This document shows positions 1 through 8,180 of a stretch of 36,292 nucleotides of DNA, piece by piece. The DNA is from an uncultured beta proteobacterium. Its GTDB lineage: Bacteria > Pseudomonadota > Gammaproteobacteria > Burkholderiales > Burkholderiaceae. Numbering within the stretch: the stretch's first letter is position 1; each line of letters opens with the position of its first letter. The DNA lies in assembly GCA_903846025.1 (NCBI GenBank), contig CAIMZP010000117.1:1-36292 (forward strand), in the 5' to 3' direction. Under the pieces are notes generated by a model, which was given only the letters and a program-made list of their open reading frames with translations, ran no database searches and was not told where the DNA came from. The position numbers and the translations under genes were made by a program.

Positions 1-541
1 CCCCCTCAAGAGCCAAATTATCAATAATTGACTTGATTGCACGAGTGGCCTTAATTACCCCCAATGACCGCGCTACGGCTAACCGCACCTCTAATGCTTT
101 ATCTTTCAAGGAATTAATCAAAGGCTCTTCAATTCGATCCTTTTGCATAATATATGGCAATACACTGGCAGCCTTTAGACGCTCAGCATCGTTCTTACTT
201 AAAAGCATTCTTAACTGATGCACCTGCATCTCTTTAAGACCTAAATCCTCAAGCATATCGATGAGCCTTAACCGCTCGCGATCATCAAAGCCCGCGGCAA
301 TTTGAATAATCACTCCAATTAATATCTCACTATCATTTGGCAGTACTTTTTTTAAAGCCAGTAAATCATCTTTATTGTCCAAATATCGCAAAATATTATT
401 TTTAAGAATTAAGTTTATTTTTTGATATTTAGATTCTTTACGATGCGATATTTCGCTCAGCGCAATGATAGAAAGCGAGGCTATAACCGCTATAATGAAT
501 AGAAAGATTACCGCATAGGCAATGAGAAAAATTATATTCAC
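1..541 (-). CDS. Membrane-anchored HEAT-repeat protein (partial, C-terminus off the left edge)
   Basis: This frame is open from the left edge to a GTG at 541 and so lacks its 3' end. Residues 2-28 are a strongly hydrophobic N-terminal anchor, followed by a basic stretch (SHRK). The next 145 or so residues are amphipathic helices of HEAT-repeat type; the clearest ends in EVRLAVARSLGVIKATRAI. No catalytic motif is visible, so a scaffold role at the membrane is the likeliest. The GTG overlaps the epimerase stop as GTGA (4 bp), a typical translational-coupling junction. The order barrel, epimerase, HEAT protein suggests an envelope-polysaccharide locus continuing to the left. The HEAT call rests on helix pattern only; the coding call is supported by the overlap and uninterrupted frame. 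Confidence 0.75.
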   Translation of the reverse strand, partial: MNIIFLIAYAVIFLFIIAVIASLSIIALSEISHRKESKYQKINLILKNNILRYLDNKDDLLALKKVLPNDSEILIGVIIQIAAGFDDRERLRLIDMLEDLGLKEMQVHQLRMLLSKNDAERLKAASVLPYIMQKDRIEEPLINSLKDKALEVRLAVARSLGVIKATRAIKSIIDNLALEG

Positions 542-1509
542 GAGATCCCCTTCGCAATATTAATTAGGTAATCCAATGTATCTTCCAATCTCCCTCTTGG
601 CTTGAACCCAGTTAAGTCCATAAGCTTCGATAGAACTGGCCTTCTATGGAAGATGTCCTCAAATTCAACTCCATACGCTTCTAGATACGGAATAAATTGA
701 ATTTCAGATCGACTACCAGTCTGTTTTTTTATTAAATTTGCTAACTGCAGGATGGATATTTCATAATCATTTCCTACATTGACAACTTCACCACTAGCCG
801 CCACAGTAGAAGCTAGCAAATCGAGGGCTCGCACAGTATCTCGGACATCACAAAAAGACCGTGTTTGGGACCCATCGCCGTAAATCGTTATCGGCTCGTT
901 ATGAAGCGCTTGGCTAATAAATTGGGGGACAACCCAACCGTATTTTCCTGTTTGATTAGGGCCTATCGTGTTAAATAATCTGGCAATAACTGTCTTTACG
1001 CCATTACTCTGTTCAAATGCCCCAGCCAAATACTCGTCTGCAAGCTTGGTTACTGCATAACACCAACGTAAACTCTTGCTTTGTTTAAAAATAATGTCGT
1101 CTGTTTCACGAAAGCTCACCTGAGGATTAAACCCATAAACCTCAGATGTAGATGCCAATAAAACCTGAGTGCTTGGTTTTATTTTGGCAATTGCTTGATA
1201 TAGTCTTTCTGTTCCCGTGATATTGGTATACATCACACCCCTTGGGTTCGCTAATACTTTTTTGACTCCTACTATCGCAGCCATATGGTAAATCCGATCA
1301 GACCATTCCACGACTTTATCTAAATCGCTCCATGTGGTGATATCTGCCTGGGTAAACTCAAGGTGTCCGCTATTGCGCATATCCGTTATATTTGTTAGTG
1401 ACCCACTAGATAGATCATCAACAACGTAAACAGCGTCCCCAATACCCACGTGATAATTTGCAAGATTAGAGCCGATAAATCCAGCGCCACCCGTAATTAA
1501 TATATTCAC
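538..1509 (-). CDS. NAD-dependent sugar-nucleotide epimerase/dehydratase
   Basis: This 323-residue protein belongs to the extended short-chain dehydrogenase family acting on nucleotide sugars. A Rossmann GGAGFIG motif sits at residues 7-13. The active-site strand STSEVYG is at 120-126 and the YAVTK catalytic Tyr/Lys pair is at Y151 and K155. A substrate-domain signature (RLFNTIGPNQ, later YGDGSQTRSFCDVRD) resembles UDP-glucose epimerases and UDP-glucuronate decarboxylases; the exact substrate cannot be told from sequence alone. It probably supplies an activated sugar for a surface glycan. The start is GTG with AAAGG about 11 bases upstream. It lies 50 bp after the YaiO-type gene and overlaps the following HEAT gene by 4 bp, so the three probably form one leftward operon. 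Confidence 0.9.
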   Translation of the reverse strand: MNILITGGAGFIGSNLANYHVGIGDAVYVVDDLSSGSLTNITDMRNSGHLEFTQADITTWSDLDKVVEWSDRIYHMAAIVGVKKVLANPRGVMYTNITGTERLYQAIAKIKPSTQVLLASTSEVYGFNPQVSFRETDDIIFKQSKSLRWCYAVTKLADEYLAGAFEQSNGVKTVIARLFNTIGPNQTGKYGWVVPQFISQALHNEPITIYGDGSQTRSFCDVRDTVRALDLLASTVAASGEVVNVGNDYEISILQLANLIKKQTGSRSEIQFIPYLEAYGVEFEDIFHRRPVLSKLMDLTGFKPRGRLEDTLDYLINIAKGIS

Positions 1510-1559
1510 TTGAAGATAGCCTTTAATTTATAGTGGTTTAAATTTGCAAATTTCATTTT

Positions 1560-2441
1560 TTAGAAATTTAATCGCACGCCAATTTGTCCACCGTTACGCT
1601 GGTAATATGAGCCTTCTTTTCCATGCCACAAAGCGGAAGTAATACCGAAATCTTTAGTGATCCAATAGAGAGAGTCGATCTGCACATAATTAAATTGAAT
1701 TACTGCAAGTTGATTCAGGCCAACGACCGTTGGCTCTATCCCTTGTGCAAAAGTTACGCCAAGACGATTGTTGGACTCCCCCACCCATTGCGCCTGCACC
1801 TTTGATGCATAAGAACCCTGCTGCCTATTAATGCTTGAGATAGAACCAACATAGGCAAATCTAAAGTTACTAATGTATTTTTCTAAACCTAAGTTATAGG
1901 CATTGGTTGATGCATTCGAATAAAAGGATGAGAATTGCTTTTGATTGACTCCGAATATATAACCAAAATTCTCAGGAAGCCTACCATCCCATTCCGCCCC
2001 AACGGTGTTTTGAGGTAAAAAATGACCATTTGGCGAATAGCCGCCATTGATATTTAAAATTCCGTAAGAAAAAGGATAGGCATATGTCAGATTAATATCC
2101 TGATCTGACTGGCTGTAGCGGTTTGCATTTTGCAACTGGACATTGACTAAGCCCTTTTCATGAAGAGGCATAAATAGGTTTAGATACTCACTATTCCAGT
2201 TGGCATAATTATTTGTCAAGCTATCAAAGCTATAACCAGCCTCAATATAAGATGGGCCATCAAAAACACTGGGCCTATTAAACGTTAACTCCTCAAAGCT
2301 ATTAACATTAGTTTCAAGAACAGGCTCCTGCTGCGAAAAAGCCTTTGGAGTGAACGCAAAGCACCAAAGAACCGCAACCAATATCAATTGTCTATATGCA
2401 TGAAATGGCTTTATGGAAAGCCACATTTTGATTGTCGACAT
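1560..2441 (-). CDS. YaiO-family outer-membrane beta-barrel protein
   Basis: I place the start at the ATG at 2441 (293 residues), because AAGAAGGGG lies about 10 bases upstream and a signal peptide follows at once: a positive N-terminus, the hydrophobic LILVAVLWCFAF, and a cleavage site near AFS/QQ at residue 36. A longer reading from 2495 adds 18 poorly plausible residues. The mature part alternates aromatic and polar residues in short beta strands and ends in GVRLNF with a terminal Phe, the usual outer-membrane barrel signal. The pattern (EAGYSFDSLTN near the N-terminus, WHGKEGSYYQRNGG near the end) fits the YaiO barrel family, often found beside exopolysaccharide glycosyltransferases. Export or anchoring of a glycan is an inference from family and neighbours. 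Confidence 0.75.
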   Translation of the reverse strand: MSTIKMWLSIKPFHAYRQLILVAVLWCFAFTPKAFSQQEPVLETNVNSFEELTFNRPSVFDGPSYIEAGYSFDSLTNNYANWNSEYLNLFMPLHEKGLVNVQLQNANRYSQSDQDINLTYAYPFSYGILNINGGYSPNGHFLPQNTVGAEWDGRLPENFGYIFGVNQKQFSSFYSNASTNAYNLGLEKYISNFRFAYVGSISSINRQQGSYASKVQAQWVGESNNRLGVTFAQGIEPTVVGLNQLAVIQFNYVQIDSLYWITKDFGITSALWHGKEGSYYQRNGGQIGVRLNF

Positions 2442-2543
2442 ATGCAGTTCCGACCCCTTCTTTATAAGACCTCTCGATTGCATATTTACACCCACATATG
2501 CTTCATTTTAGGCATTACATTTTATTAACAAATACAAATAACT

Positions 2544-2572
2544 GTTATGTATTATATAAATTATAACTATAA
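2544..2572 (-). promoter_or_regulatory. Candidate promoter for the yaiO-epimerase-HEAT operon
   Basis: Read on the minus strand, TTGTGG is followed after 17 bases by TATAAT, about 100 bases upstream of the YaiO-type start. The region is very AT-rich, so chance matches are easy; this is the best-spaced candidate by eye. Confidence 0.35.
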
Positions 2573-2622
2573 GCCACAATAAATTAGATATTTTTTAATC
2601 TTTATTTTGCAAATCAAAAGTA

Positions 2623-2703
2623 ACCGTAGATTTACGGTCGAAAGTCAGTTTTTCTTAAGCCTATAAGAAAGAAATTGCCAGTTAGGTGACTATCCTTAGA
2701 TAG
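2623..2703. repeat. Three short perfect inverted repeats in tandem
   Basis: Within 81 bp lie three perfect inverted repeats: ACCGTA/TACGGT with a 4-base loop (2623-2638), TTTCTTA/TAAGAAA with a 6-base loop (2651-2670), and CTATC/GATAG with a 4-base loop (2690-2703). They occupy the gap between the end of the CDF transporter gene (stop at 2723) and the YaiO operon promoter. On the minus strand the first could form a weak terminator for the CDF gene, since TTACTTTTGATTT follows it, but none has a clean T-run. They could also be operators for the leftward operon. Confidence 0.4.
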
Positions 2704-2722
2704 CCCCTAAAAATACAATCGA

Positions 2723-3619
2723 CTAAACTGGGTCTATATGAGTCATTACATTAAGGACCGGCAAGGTAGTAGTCACCTTTTTTGCAGCAGTAAAGGCAAT
2801 ATCATGACCAACTTGTACGGTAGCATTAGCATCTACTTCAATATGAACATCTACCAAAATCATATCGCCCATCTTGCGGGTTCTCAGATCATGACAACCT
2901 TTTACGCCATCAGTCGATAAAATGACCTCGATGATTTTCTCATTCTCCTCTTTGGATACTGCCCGGTCCATGAGATCATGCAGCGCATCCCAACTAAATG
3001 TCCAGCCAGTTCTAGAAACCATCAAACCTACAATTAAGGCGCCAACAGAATCTAATACTGGGTAACCAAACAAAGCCCCAACAATACCTACCGATACAAC
3101 CAAAGAGGATGCAGCATCAGATCTCGCATGCCAAGCATTGGCTACCAACATGCTAGAGCGAACTCGCTCTGCTACCGCTAGCATATATCTAAACAGTAGC
3201 TCTTTAACCACTAAAGCGCCCAGCGCAACATAGAGGGCAACCATCTGAATCTGACCCACAGAGATCGGGTTGATTATTTTATTTCCAGCCGTCCAAAGCA
3301 TGCCAAGACCCACCACAAGCAGAGAAACGCCTAAAAATAAAGAGGCAGCAGTTTCATACCGTTGATGCCCATAGTGATGGTCATCATCCGCATCTTTACC
3401 GCTGTGGTGATTGGCAAATAAAACCACAAAATCAGCCACCAAATCAGTAAGGGAGTGAATACCGTCAGCAATCAAACCCTGTGAGCCTGAAAAAAATCCA
3501 GTAGATATTTGACCTGTTGTTAAACATAAATTAACAACCACGCTAACTAGAGTACTTTTTTTAGCTGCATGCTGTTTTTCTTTGGAATCCAGTTCCGGAT
3601 TTTCAATAAGATCGTCCAT
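2723..3619 (-). CDS. Cation diffusion facilitator (CDF) metal exporter
   Basis: This 298-residue inner-membrane protein has the CDF layout: six predicted membrane helices, then a cytoplasmic metal-binding domain. Metal-site residues are visible in helix 2 (ADGIHSLTDL: D52, H55, D59) and helix 5 (NAWHARSDAA: H164, D168). A His/Asp-rich linker with DDDHHYGHQRYE follows helix 2, and the C-terminal domain shows VDVHIEVD and ends in THIDPV. The family exports Zn, Fe, Mn or similar ions by proton antiport; the ion here cannot be settled. The gene appears to stand alone, with about 70 bp to the next start upstream. Length is normal for FieF- or MamB-like members. Confidence 0.92.
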   Translation of the reverse strand: MDDLIENPELDSKEKQHAAKKSTLVSVVVNLCLTTGQISTGFFSGSQGLIADGIHSLTDLVADFVVLFANHHSGKDADDDHHYGHQRYETAASLFLGVSLLVVGLGMLWTAGNKIINPISVGQIQMVALYVALGALVVKELLFRYMLAVAERVRSSMLVANAWHARSDAASSLVVSVGIVGALFGYPVLDSVGALIVGLMVSRTGWTFSWDALHDLMDRAVSKEENEKIIEVILSTDGVKGCHDLRTRKMGDMILVDVHIEVDANATVQVGHDIAFTAAKKVTTTLPVLNVMTHIDPV

Positions 3620-3691
3620 CAGATAACTTTACAATCGACCAGAAGAATAAGAATGACAGTGCACATATTAATAGCTCGACATGGATGAGAT

Positions 3692-4276
3692 TTAAATGAG
3701 TTGCTTTTTTCTAAGGTTCGCAAGGCGATTATTTAGGCTTTTCAGAGTCAGGAGATTATATTTTTCTCCTTCAACCCAGTTACTGCCCTTCCACTCAATA
3801 CCCTCTTCGGTCACATTTGCAAAAGGGTCTCTACCTTCATTGGCATAACCCTCCAGTATCGCCATCAATGCCAATCGATCATCAGATCCATTGGCATCTT
3901 TAAGCGCATCCAATATAGGCTTAGTAATCGTATCTTTGTAAGTAACCTTTGAGTCTGGGTGCTTGGGGCTAGCTGGCGATTCAAATATATACTCGTGAGG
4001 CCATTCAAATACATTTCTAGCAGAATTTTTTACAGCTTCTGGACTCACTGTATTGGCCGAAATATTCTTTGGGTCGCTCGGTAGATTCAACCCTAATATC
4101 CAAGCTTCATATTCTGCAATACGGCTGTAGCGCTTTTCTCCACTATCCCGCTTTTGCTCTTCTTGAGATAGCAGTAAAGTAACCCACGCCCAGGAAATAT
4201 CTTTAGCTGTAGCGAATTCTTGACCCAGTATGTCACTTGCTTTTTTGAGAATTGCTTTCGATGTGAGCTTTTTCAT
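3692..4276 (-). CDS. Conserved hypothetical soluble protein
   Basis: I do not recognise this 194-residue protein. It has no signal peptide or membrane segment, is rich in charged residues and begins with a basic amphipathic helix (MKKLTSKAILKKASDIL). Trp residues cluster at ISWAWV, FEWPHEY and EWKGSNWVEG. A central stretch (DALKDANGSDDRLALMAILEGYANEG) looks helical. The ATG at 4276 follows AAAGAA about 7 bases upstream on the minus strand. It is divergent from the membrane-protein gene at 4498 and separated from the CDF gene by about 70 bp. No function can be assigned from sequence or context. Confidence 0.65.
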   Translation of the reverse strand: MKKLTSKAILKKASDILGQEFATAKDISWAWVTLLLSQEEQKRDSGEKRYSRIAEYEAWILGLNLPSDPKNISANTVSPEAVKNSARNVFEWPHEYIFESPASPKHPDSKVTYKDTITKPILDALKDANGSDDRLALMAILEGYANEGRDPFANVTEEGIEWKGSNWVEGEKYNLLTLKSLNNRLANLRKKQLI

Positions 4277-4306
4277 AGAGTTCTTTCTTTAATGCCTTTA
4301 ATCGGG

Positions 4307-4357
4307 GTGGTGAGGCCTAGAGGGGAGCGCGCTCATTCATTTTTTGATGCTCACCAC
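4307..4357. repeat. Inverted repeat enclosing a palindrome in a divergent intergenic region
   Basis: GTGGTGAG at 4307-4314 is exactly complementary to CTCACCAC at 4350-4357. The 35-base loop contains the 10-bp perfect palindrome GAGCGCGCTC (4325-4334) followed by a T-rich stretch. It lies between divergent starts at 4276 (minus) and 4498 (plus), so an operator or leader structure is more likely than a terminator. Confidence 0.4.
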
Positions 4358-4497
4358 AGATGTGACAGGCTGATGTTAATAATACTGATTTTTTATTGAA
4401 ATTTGGCTTTTCAAACTAGAACTTGGACTCAGAAGACGTATTTAAGGGTGGTTTACACAATTTGCAAGCTTCAAAGGACTGAACATACAATTACACA

Positions 4498-5040
4498 ATG
4501 AATACAAGCCCTAATACACCCCCCAAGGAATCTACCTTAAAGGCAAAAATTTTGACTGAGGCGAAAAAGGTCTTTTTCTTGACGGTCTATTTTGGAACCT
4601 GGTTTTGTGCTTTGGCCTTATTGGCAACCACCTCATTGCATGAGCGCCCTATTCATCTGACCATTTTTGGACTCGCCTTAATTAAAGCAGCTTTGTGTGC
4701 AAAATTTATGGTGCTTGGCCAAGTAGCGTACCCCATCAAAATTGACAGGCAATATGGCATTGTCCGCTCACTTTTGCGTGAGTCCCTGGTTTACTTGCTC
4801 ATAGTATTGGCGCTGTCCTGGCTTGAAGCCGGCGCCGAAGGTTTGTTCCATCATAAAAATTTCTTTGATTCACTCTCAGCGTTTGGGGGTGGCGATCCAC
4901 TGCATATTCTCTCCATTGCCATTGTCTACTGGCTAATTGTTTGGCCATTTCTCTTTTTTACCGGGATGAAAATGGCACTAGGTGAATCTGTCACCTTAAA
5001 AATACTCTTTGGACCGCCTAAAAAAAATCTTAAAGATTAA
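4498..5040 (+). CDS. Hypothetical four-helix membrane protein
   Basis: This is a 180-residue protein with a short polar N-terminus (NTSPNTPPKEST) and about four hydrophobic segments near residues 28-48, 53-73, 93-111 and 136-158. Between segments 3 and 4 lies a loop with HHKN and a Gly-rich GGGDP. I do not recognise the family. The nearest Shine-Dalgarno-like AAAGGA is too far upstream (over 15 bases), so the start is set only by the first ATG. The next gene begins 4 bases after its stop, so the two are almost certainly co-transcribed and may work together at the envelope. Confidence 0.7.
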   Translation: MNTSPNTPPKESTLKAKILTEAKKVFFLTVYFGTWFCALALLATTSLHERPIHLTIFGLALIKAALCAKFMVLGQVAYPIKIDRQYGIVRSLLRESLVYLLIVLALSWLEAGAEGLFHHKNFFDSLSAFGGGDPLHILSIAIVYWLIVWPFLFFTGMKMALGESVTLKILFGPPKKNLKD

Positions 5041-5044
5041 ATCC

Positions 5045-5941
5045 ATGCGGAGTTTATATCCGACCCATCGCTTTAAGCTGGGCATTCCTTTAGCTCTGTT
5101 ACTGTTGATGTGCTTCCAACACATTGGTGCTCAGGAGATAGAAGCGCGAGCCTATTCAAATGCACCCATTGATATTAACTTTTTAAGCGCTGGCATTGCT
5201 CAAGCTAAGAGCAGTAATCACACTTTAACGAGCGAGGTGGTGAGTCTCACCCATATTCTGGATGTCGGCGGACAGTCGGGAAAGCTGTCCTTGGTGCTAC
5301 CCTATGCTGAAATTACAGGCACAAGTAAGGCAGGTAGCCAAACAGTCAACGCATCCTCAGAAGGATTATCCGACCCATTACTTAAAGCTTCCGTCAACTT
5401 ATATGGTGCCCCTGCTTTAACACTGGATCAGTTTAAGAATTACCAACAAGATCTGATTATTGGCGCTAGTTTAGCTGCATCAATTCCCTGGGGAAAATAC
5501 AACAATGATCAGTTAGTAAATGTTGGCGCAAATCGTTGGTTTATACAGCCGGGCATAGGCGCGTCTCAAGCGCTAGGTCCTTGGCGATTTGAGTTAGCTG
5601 GTGCAGCAACGATTTATACGAGTAATACGAATTTTATGGGCGGCAATTCCCTTTCGCAAAACCCGGTTTACTCTACACAAACACATGCAATTTATTACTT
5701 TCCATCCACTGCATGGATGTCTGTCGATGCCACTTACTATATTGGCGGACAATCTTATTTAAATGGCGCGCCAATTAATAGCAGTCAGGAAAATTGGCGC
5801 TTTGGTAGCACCTTATCCTATCCAGTCAATAAACATAATGCCATTCGCCTATATGCGAGTACTGGTATTTACTCCAGAACAAATAATAGCTACGATTTGT
5901 TTGGAATTTCTTGGCAATATCGCTTTGGTGGCGGCCTCTAA
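5045..5941 (+). CDS. Outer-membrane barrel of the MetA-like (phenol-degradation meta-pathway) family
   Basis: From the ATG at 5045 this is 298 residues. A longer reading from a TTG at 5009 overlaps the previous gene and would put 12 extra residues before the signal peptide, so I prefer 5045. The signal peptide (PLALLLLMCFQHIGA) ends near residue 30. Directly after it come ARAYSNAPIDINFLSAG, close to the conserved start of this barrel family (RxYSNxPxGxNFL), then repeated amphipathic strands with YIGGQSYLNG and a C-terminal ISWQYRFGG. The family is linked to uptake of hydrophobic compounds, but the name derives from a few operons and gives no substrate here. Its stop is 5 bp from the convergent fadD stop. 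Confidence 0.78.
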   Translation: MRSLYPTHRFKLGIPLALLLLMCFQHIGAQEIEARAYSNAPIDINFLSAGIAQAKSSNHTLTSEVVSLTHILDVGGQSGKLSLVLPYAEITGTSKAGSQTVNASSEGLSDPLLKASVNLYGAPALTLDQFKNYQQDLIIGASLAASIPWGKYNNDQLVNVGANRWFIQPGIGASQALGPWRFELAGAATIYTSNTNFMGGNSLSQNPVYSTQTHAIYYFPSTAWMSVDATYYIGGQSYLNGAPINSSQENWRFGSTLSYPVNKHNAIRLYASTGIYSRTNNSYDLFGISWQYRFGGGL

Positions 5942-5946
5942 TACCC

Positions 5947-7614
5947 CTAAAAGTCCCTAAGGTGGCGGCGCATTATTTTGCCAATATTTGATTTTGGTAA
6001 ATCATCTACAAATACTATCTGCCGAGGGCGCTTATAACTGGTTAACTGCTCTTTACTATATTGAGAGACCTGCTCCTTAGTTAAGTCCACGCCCCCTTTC
6101 ACGATAAAAACTTTGACGATCTCTCCCAATTTTCTATGGGGAATACCAATTACCGCGCACTCACGTACTCCAGGTATTTGGGAAATCACCTCCTCTACTT
6201 CATTAGGAAACACTTTAAACCCAGCGACTACGATCATGTCTTTTTTTCGATCAACAATCTGAACTTCGCCTTCCTCACTCATGATGCCAATATCACCTGA
6301 TTTAAAGTAGCCATCAGCACTCATGGATAGATTAGTTTCTTCTTGCTGATGCCAGTAACCCGACATGACTTGCGGACCCTTAATGCAAATTTCCCCTGGG
6401 ATACCATACGGAAGTTCATGGCCCTCGTCATCCTTTATCTGGACATCAGTACCAGGCAAGGGCATACCGATTGACCCTGTGAAGCTTTTAATCAAAGGAG
6501 AATCAACACAAACTACTGGGGAAGTCTCTGATAGCCCATAGCCTTGCGCAATGGGTATGCCTGTTATTTTTTGCCAGAGATCTGCTGTTTTCCTCTGTAC
6601 CGCCATGCCACCGCCAATAGTAACTAATAAATTAGGTAGCTTTAGTTTTAAAAAATCTGGGCGATGAACTAGGGCATGAAACAACGTATTTACGCCAGGA
6701 AAAATATTAATTTTGGGGTGATTACTCAATAACTTAATAAAACCACTAATATCCCGCGGATTAGCTACCAAAATCAAGTTACCGCCTTTACGAAATCCCA
6801 AAAAAGCACATGCAGTCAGGGCAAATATATGGGTCAGGGGTAATGCACAGAGAAAGACTAATTGTTCTTTGCCTTTTTTGAGTACGGGCTCTAGCCATTG
6901 CTCGATTTGCATGACGTTAGCTAGGACATTTTTATGTAAAAGTACGGCGCCTTTAGAAATCCCAGTGGTACCACCCGTGTATTGCAAAAAAGCAATGTCG
7001 TCTAAGGAAATCTTGGGCTTTATAAGCGCATGCCGCCCACCAATGAAAAGGCACTCATTAAAATTTTCATAAGGAAAGTGCCATGTAGGCACTATCTTTT
7101 TTATGTACCGCGCTACAAAATTAATCAACCTCCCCTTGATGCCCAGTAAATCCCCCAGACTTGCAACTAGTACTTTATCTACCAAACCTAGATCGGCAAT
7201 AGGTTGATATACATGGGCGAAGTTTTCTAGGATGACTAAAACGCAAGCACCGCTATCACGTAATTGATGCTGCAATTCACGAGGGGTGTAAAGTGGATTG
7301 ACATTTACTACCACCATACCGGCGCGGAGGGTACCAAGCATAGCAATCAAATATGGCGCAACATTAGGAAACATAATCGCTACTCGTGAACCGGGCTCCA
7401 GACCCAATGTCTGCAGATACGATGCGAAATTTTGAGATAAGAGATCAAGCCTTCGATAATCCATAGCCAGACCCATGGATTCGAAAGCGGTACGATCCCC
7501 ATACCGCTCGAAAGAATCCTCCAACATCTCCACCAGACTAGAAAATTTAGCCAGATCAATATCGTGAGGCACACCCTCGGGGTAATTTTTTAACCAAGGT
7601 CTTGGAGAATTCAT
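5947..7614 (-). CDS. fadD: Long-chain fatty acid-CoA ligase
   Basis: This 555-residue protein activates fatty acids to acyl-CoA through an acyl-adenylate, feeding beta-oxidation or lipid synthesis. All adenylate-forming motifs are present: the phosphate loop YTGGTTGISKG (212-222), YGLSETSP (359-366), SGD (439-441), DRKKDMIVVAGFKVFPNE (455-472), and the C-terminal catalytic lysine in SNIGKIMRR (K546). Length matches FadD enzymes of proteobacteria (about 560). There is no signal peptide; it probably acts at the inner face of the membrane. Its ATG overlaps the stop of the nucleosidase gene as ATGA, so it is likely translated by coupling from the upstream nucleosidase. The functional link between the two is not obvious. 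Confidence 0.93.
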   Translation of the reverse strand: MNSPRPWLKNYPEGVPHDIDLAKFSSLVEMLEDSFERYGDRTAFESMGLAMDYRRLDLLSQNFASYLQTLGLEPGSRVAIMFPNVAPYLIAMLGTLRAGMVVVNVNPLYTPRELQHQLRDSGACVLVILENFAHVYQPIADLGLVDKVLVASLGDLLGIKGRLINFVARYIKKIVPTWHFPYENFNECLFIGGRHALIKPKISLDDIAFLQYTGGTTGISKGAVLLHKNVLANVMQIEQWLEPVLKKGKEQLVFLCALPLTHIFALTACAFLGFRKGGNLILVANPRDISGFIKLLSNHPKINIFPGVNTLFHALVHRPDFLKLKLPNLLVTIGGGMAVQRKTADLWQKITGIPIAQGYGLSETSPVVCVDSPLIKSFTGSIGMPLPGTDVQIKDDEGHELPYGIPGEICIKGPQVMSGYWHQQEETNLSMSADGYFKSGDIGIMSEEGEVQIVDRKKDMIVVAGFKVFPNEVEEVISQIPGVRECAVIGIPHRKLGEIVKVFIVKGGVDLTKEQVSQYSKEQLTSYKRPRQIVFVDDLPKSNIGKIMRRHLRDF

Positions 7615-8168
7615 AACAATTGATTCAATTTATGCAGGTATAGCTCTTGACCATAGTGCATTTTGTCCTGCCAATCATCGCCTGCATTTACATTGGCATC
7701 ATCAGTGATGTATTTAAAAGATTGCCAGGGGATATCAAATTGATAGGCAGTGGCGGCAATAGCAAATAACTCCATATCCACCACGTCGACCTTTTGACTC
7801 TTCAACCAGGCATCCTGAGTAGTAACAAAATTATCGCCCGTTCCGCAAATATGCTCACCACCGATAGAAAAGTACTCATAAGGGTAGGGGCAGAAAGGGG
7901 TTATCCCTCTGGGTGCCAATGGTTCGGCAGACATATCACGCTGTATTACTTTGCCAATCTCCAGCAAACCCGTTACCTCTGGATTGACTTTACCCACTGT
8001 ACCAAAGTTCACAATAAGTCTAGGTTGACATTCATGGATAGCTTTAAGGCTTGCAAGAGTGGCATTAATTTTCCCAACTCCTGTGTAGATGATTCTCACT
8101 CCAGTTGGTAGAGCCTCTCGCTTGAGCTCCGACTCCAATGCGGTAATAATGAGCAATTGTGTTTTCAT
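7611..8168 (-). CDS. Purine nucleosidase of the MTA/SAH nucleosidase-like family
   Basis: From the ATG at 8168 this is 185 residues; a TTG at 8177 would add three. It shows the phosphorylase/nucleosidase fold signature: TALESE with a Glu at position 12, FGTVGKVNPE, VVDMELFAIA (E133), and YITDDAN (D156/D157). These positions correspond to the three catalytic acids of methylthioadenosine/S-adenosylhomocysteine nucleosidase (E12, E174 and D197 in E. coli). It is shorter than that enzyme (about 230), having lost part of the middle. The expected product of such an enzyme is adenine, and the divergent neighbour encodes adenine phosphoribosyltransferase, which supports the assignment. The true nucleoside could still differ. 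It overlaps fadD by 4 bp. Confidence 0.75.
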   Translation of the reverse strand: MKTQLLIITALESELKREALPTGVRIIYTGVGKINATLASLKAIHECQPRLIVNFGTVGKVNPEVTGLLEIGKVIQRDMSAEPLAPRGITPFCPYPYEYFSIGGEHICGTGDNFVTTQDAWLKSQKVDVVDMELFAIAATAYQFDIPWQSFKYITDDANVNAGDDWQDKMHYGQELYLHKLNQLL

Positions 8169-8180
8169 TGTAGGCAAATA

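Noticed and set aside
7794..8111. 105-residue plus-strand frame inside the nucleosidase gene
   Set aside because: It is a shadow of the real gene on the other strand and has no family features.
8157..8180. Longer apt start at TTG 8157
   Set aside because: It gives a Cys/His-rich leader unlike Apt and runs into the divergent nucleosidase; GTG 8181 yields the normal length.
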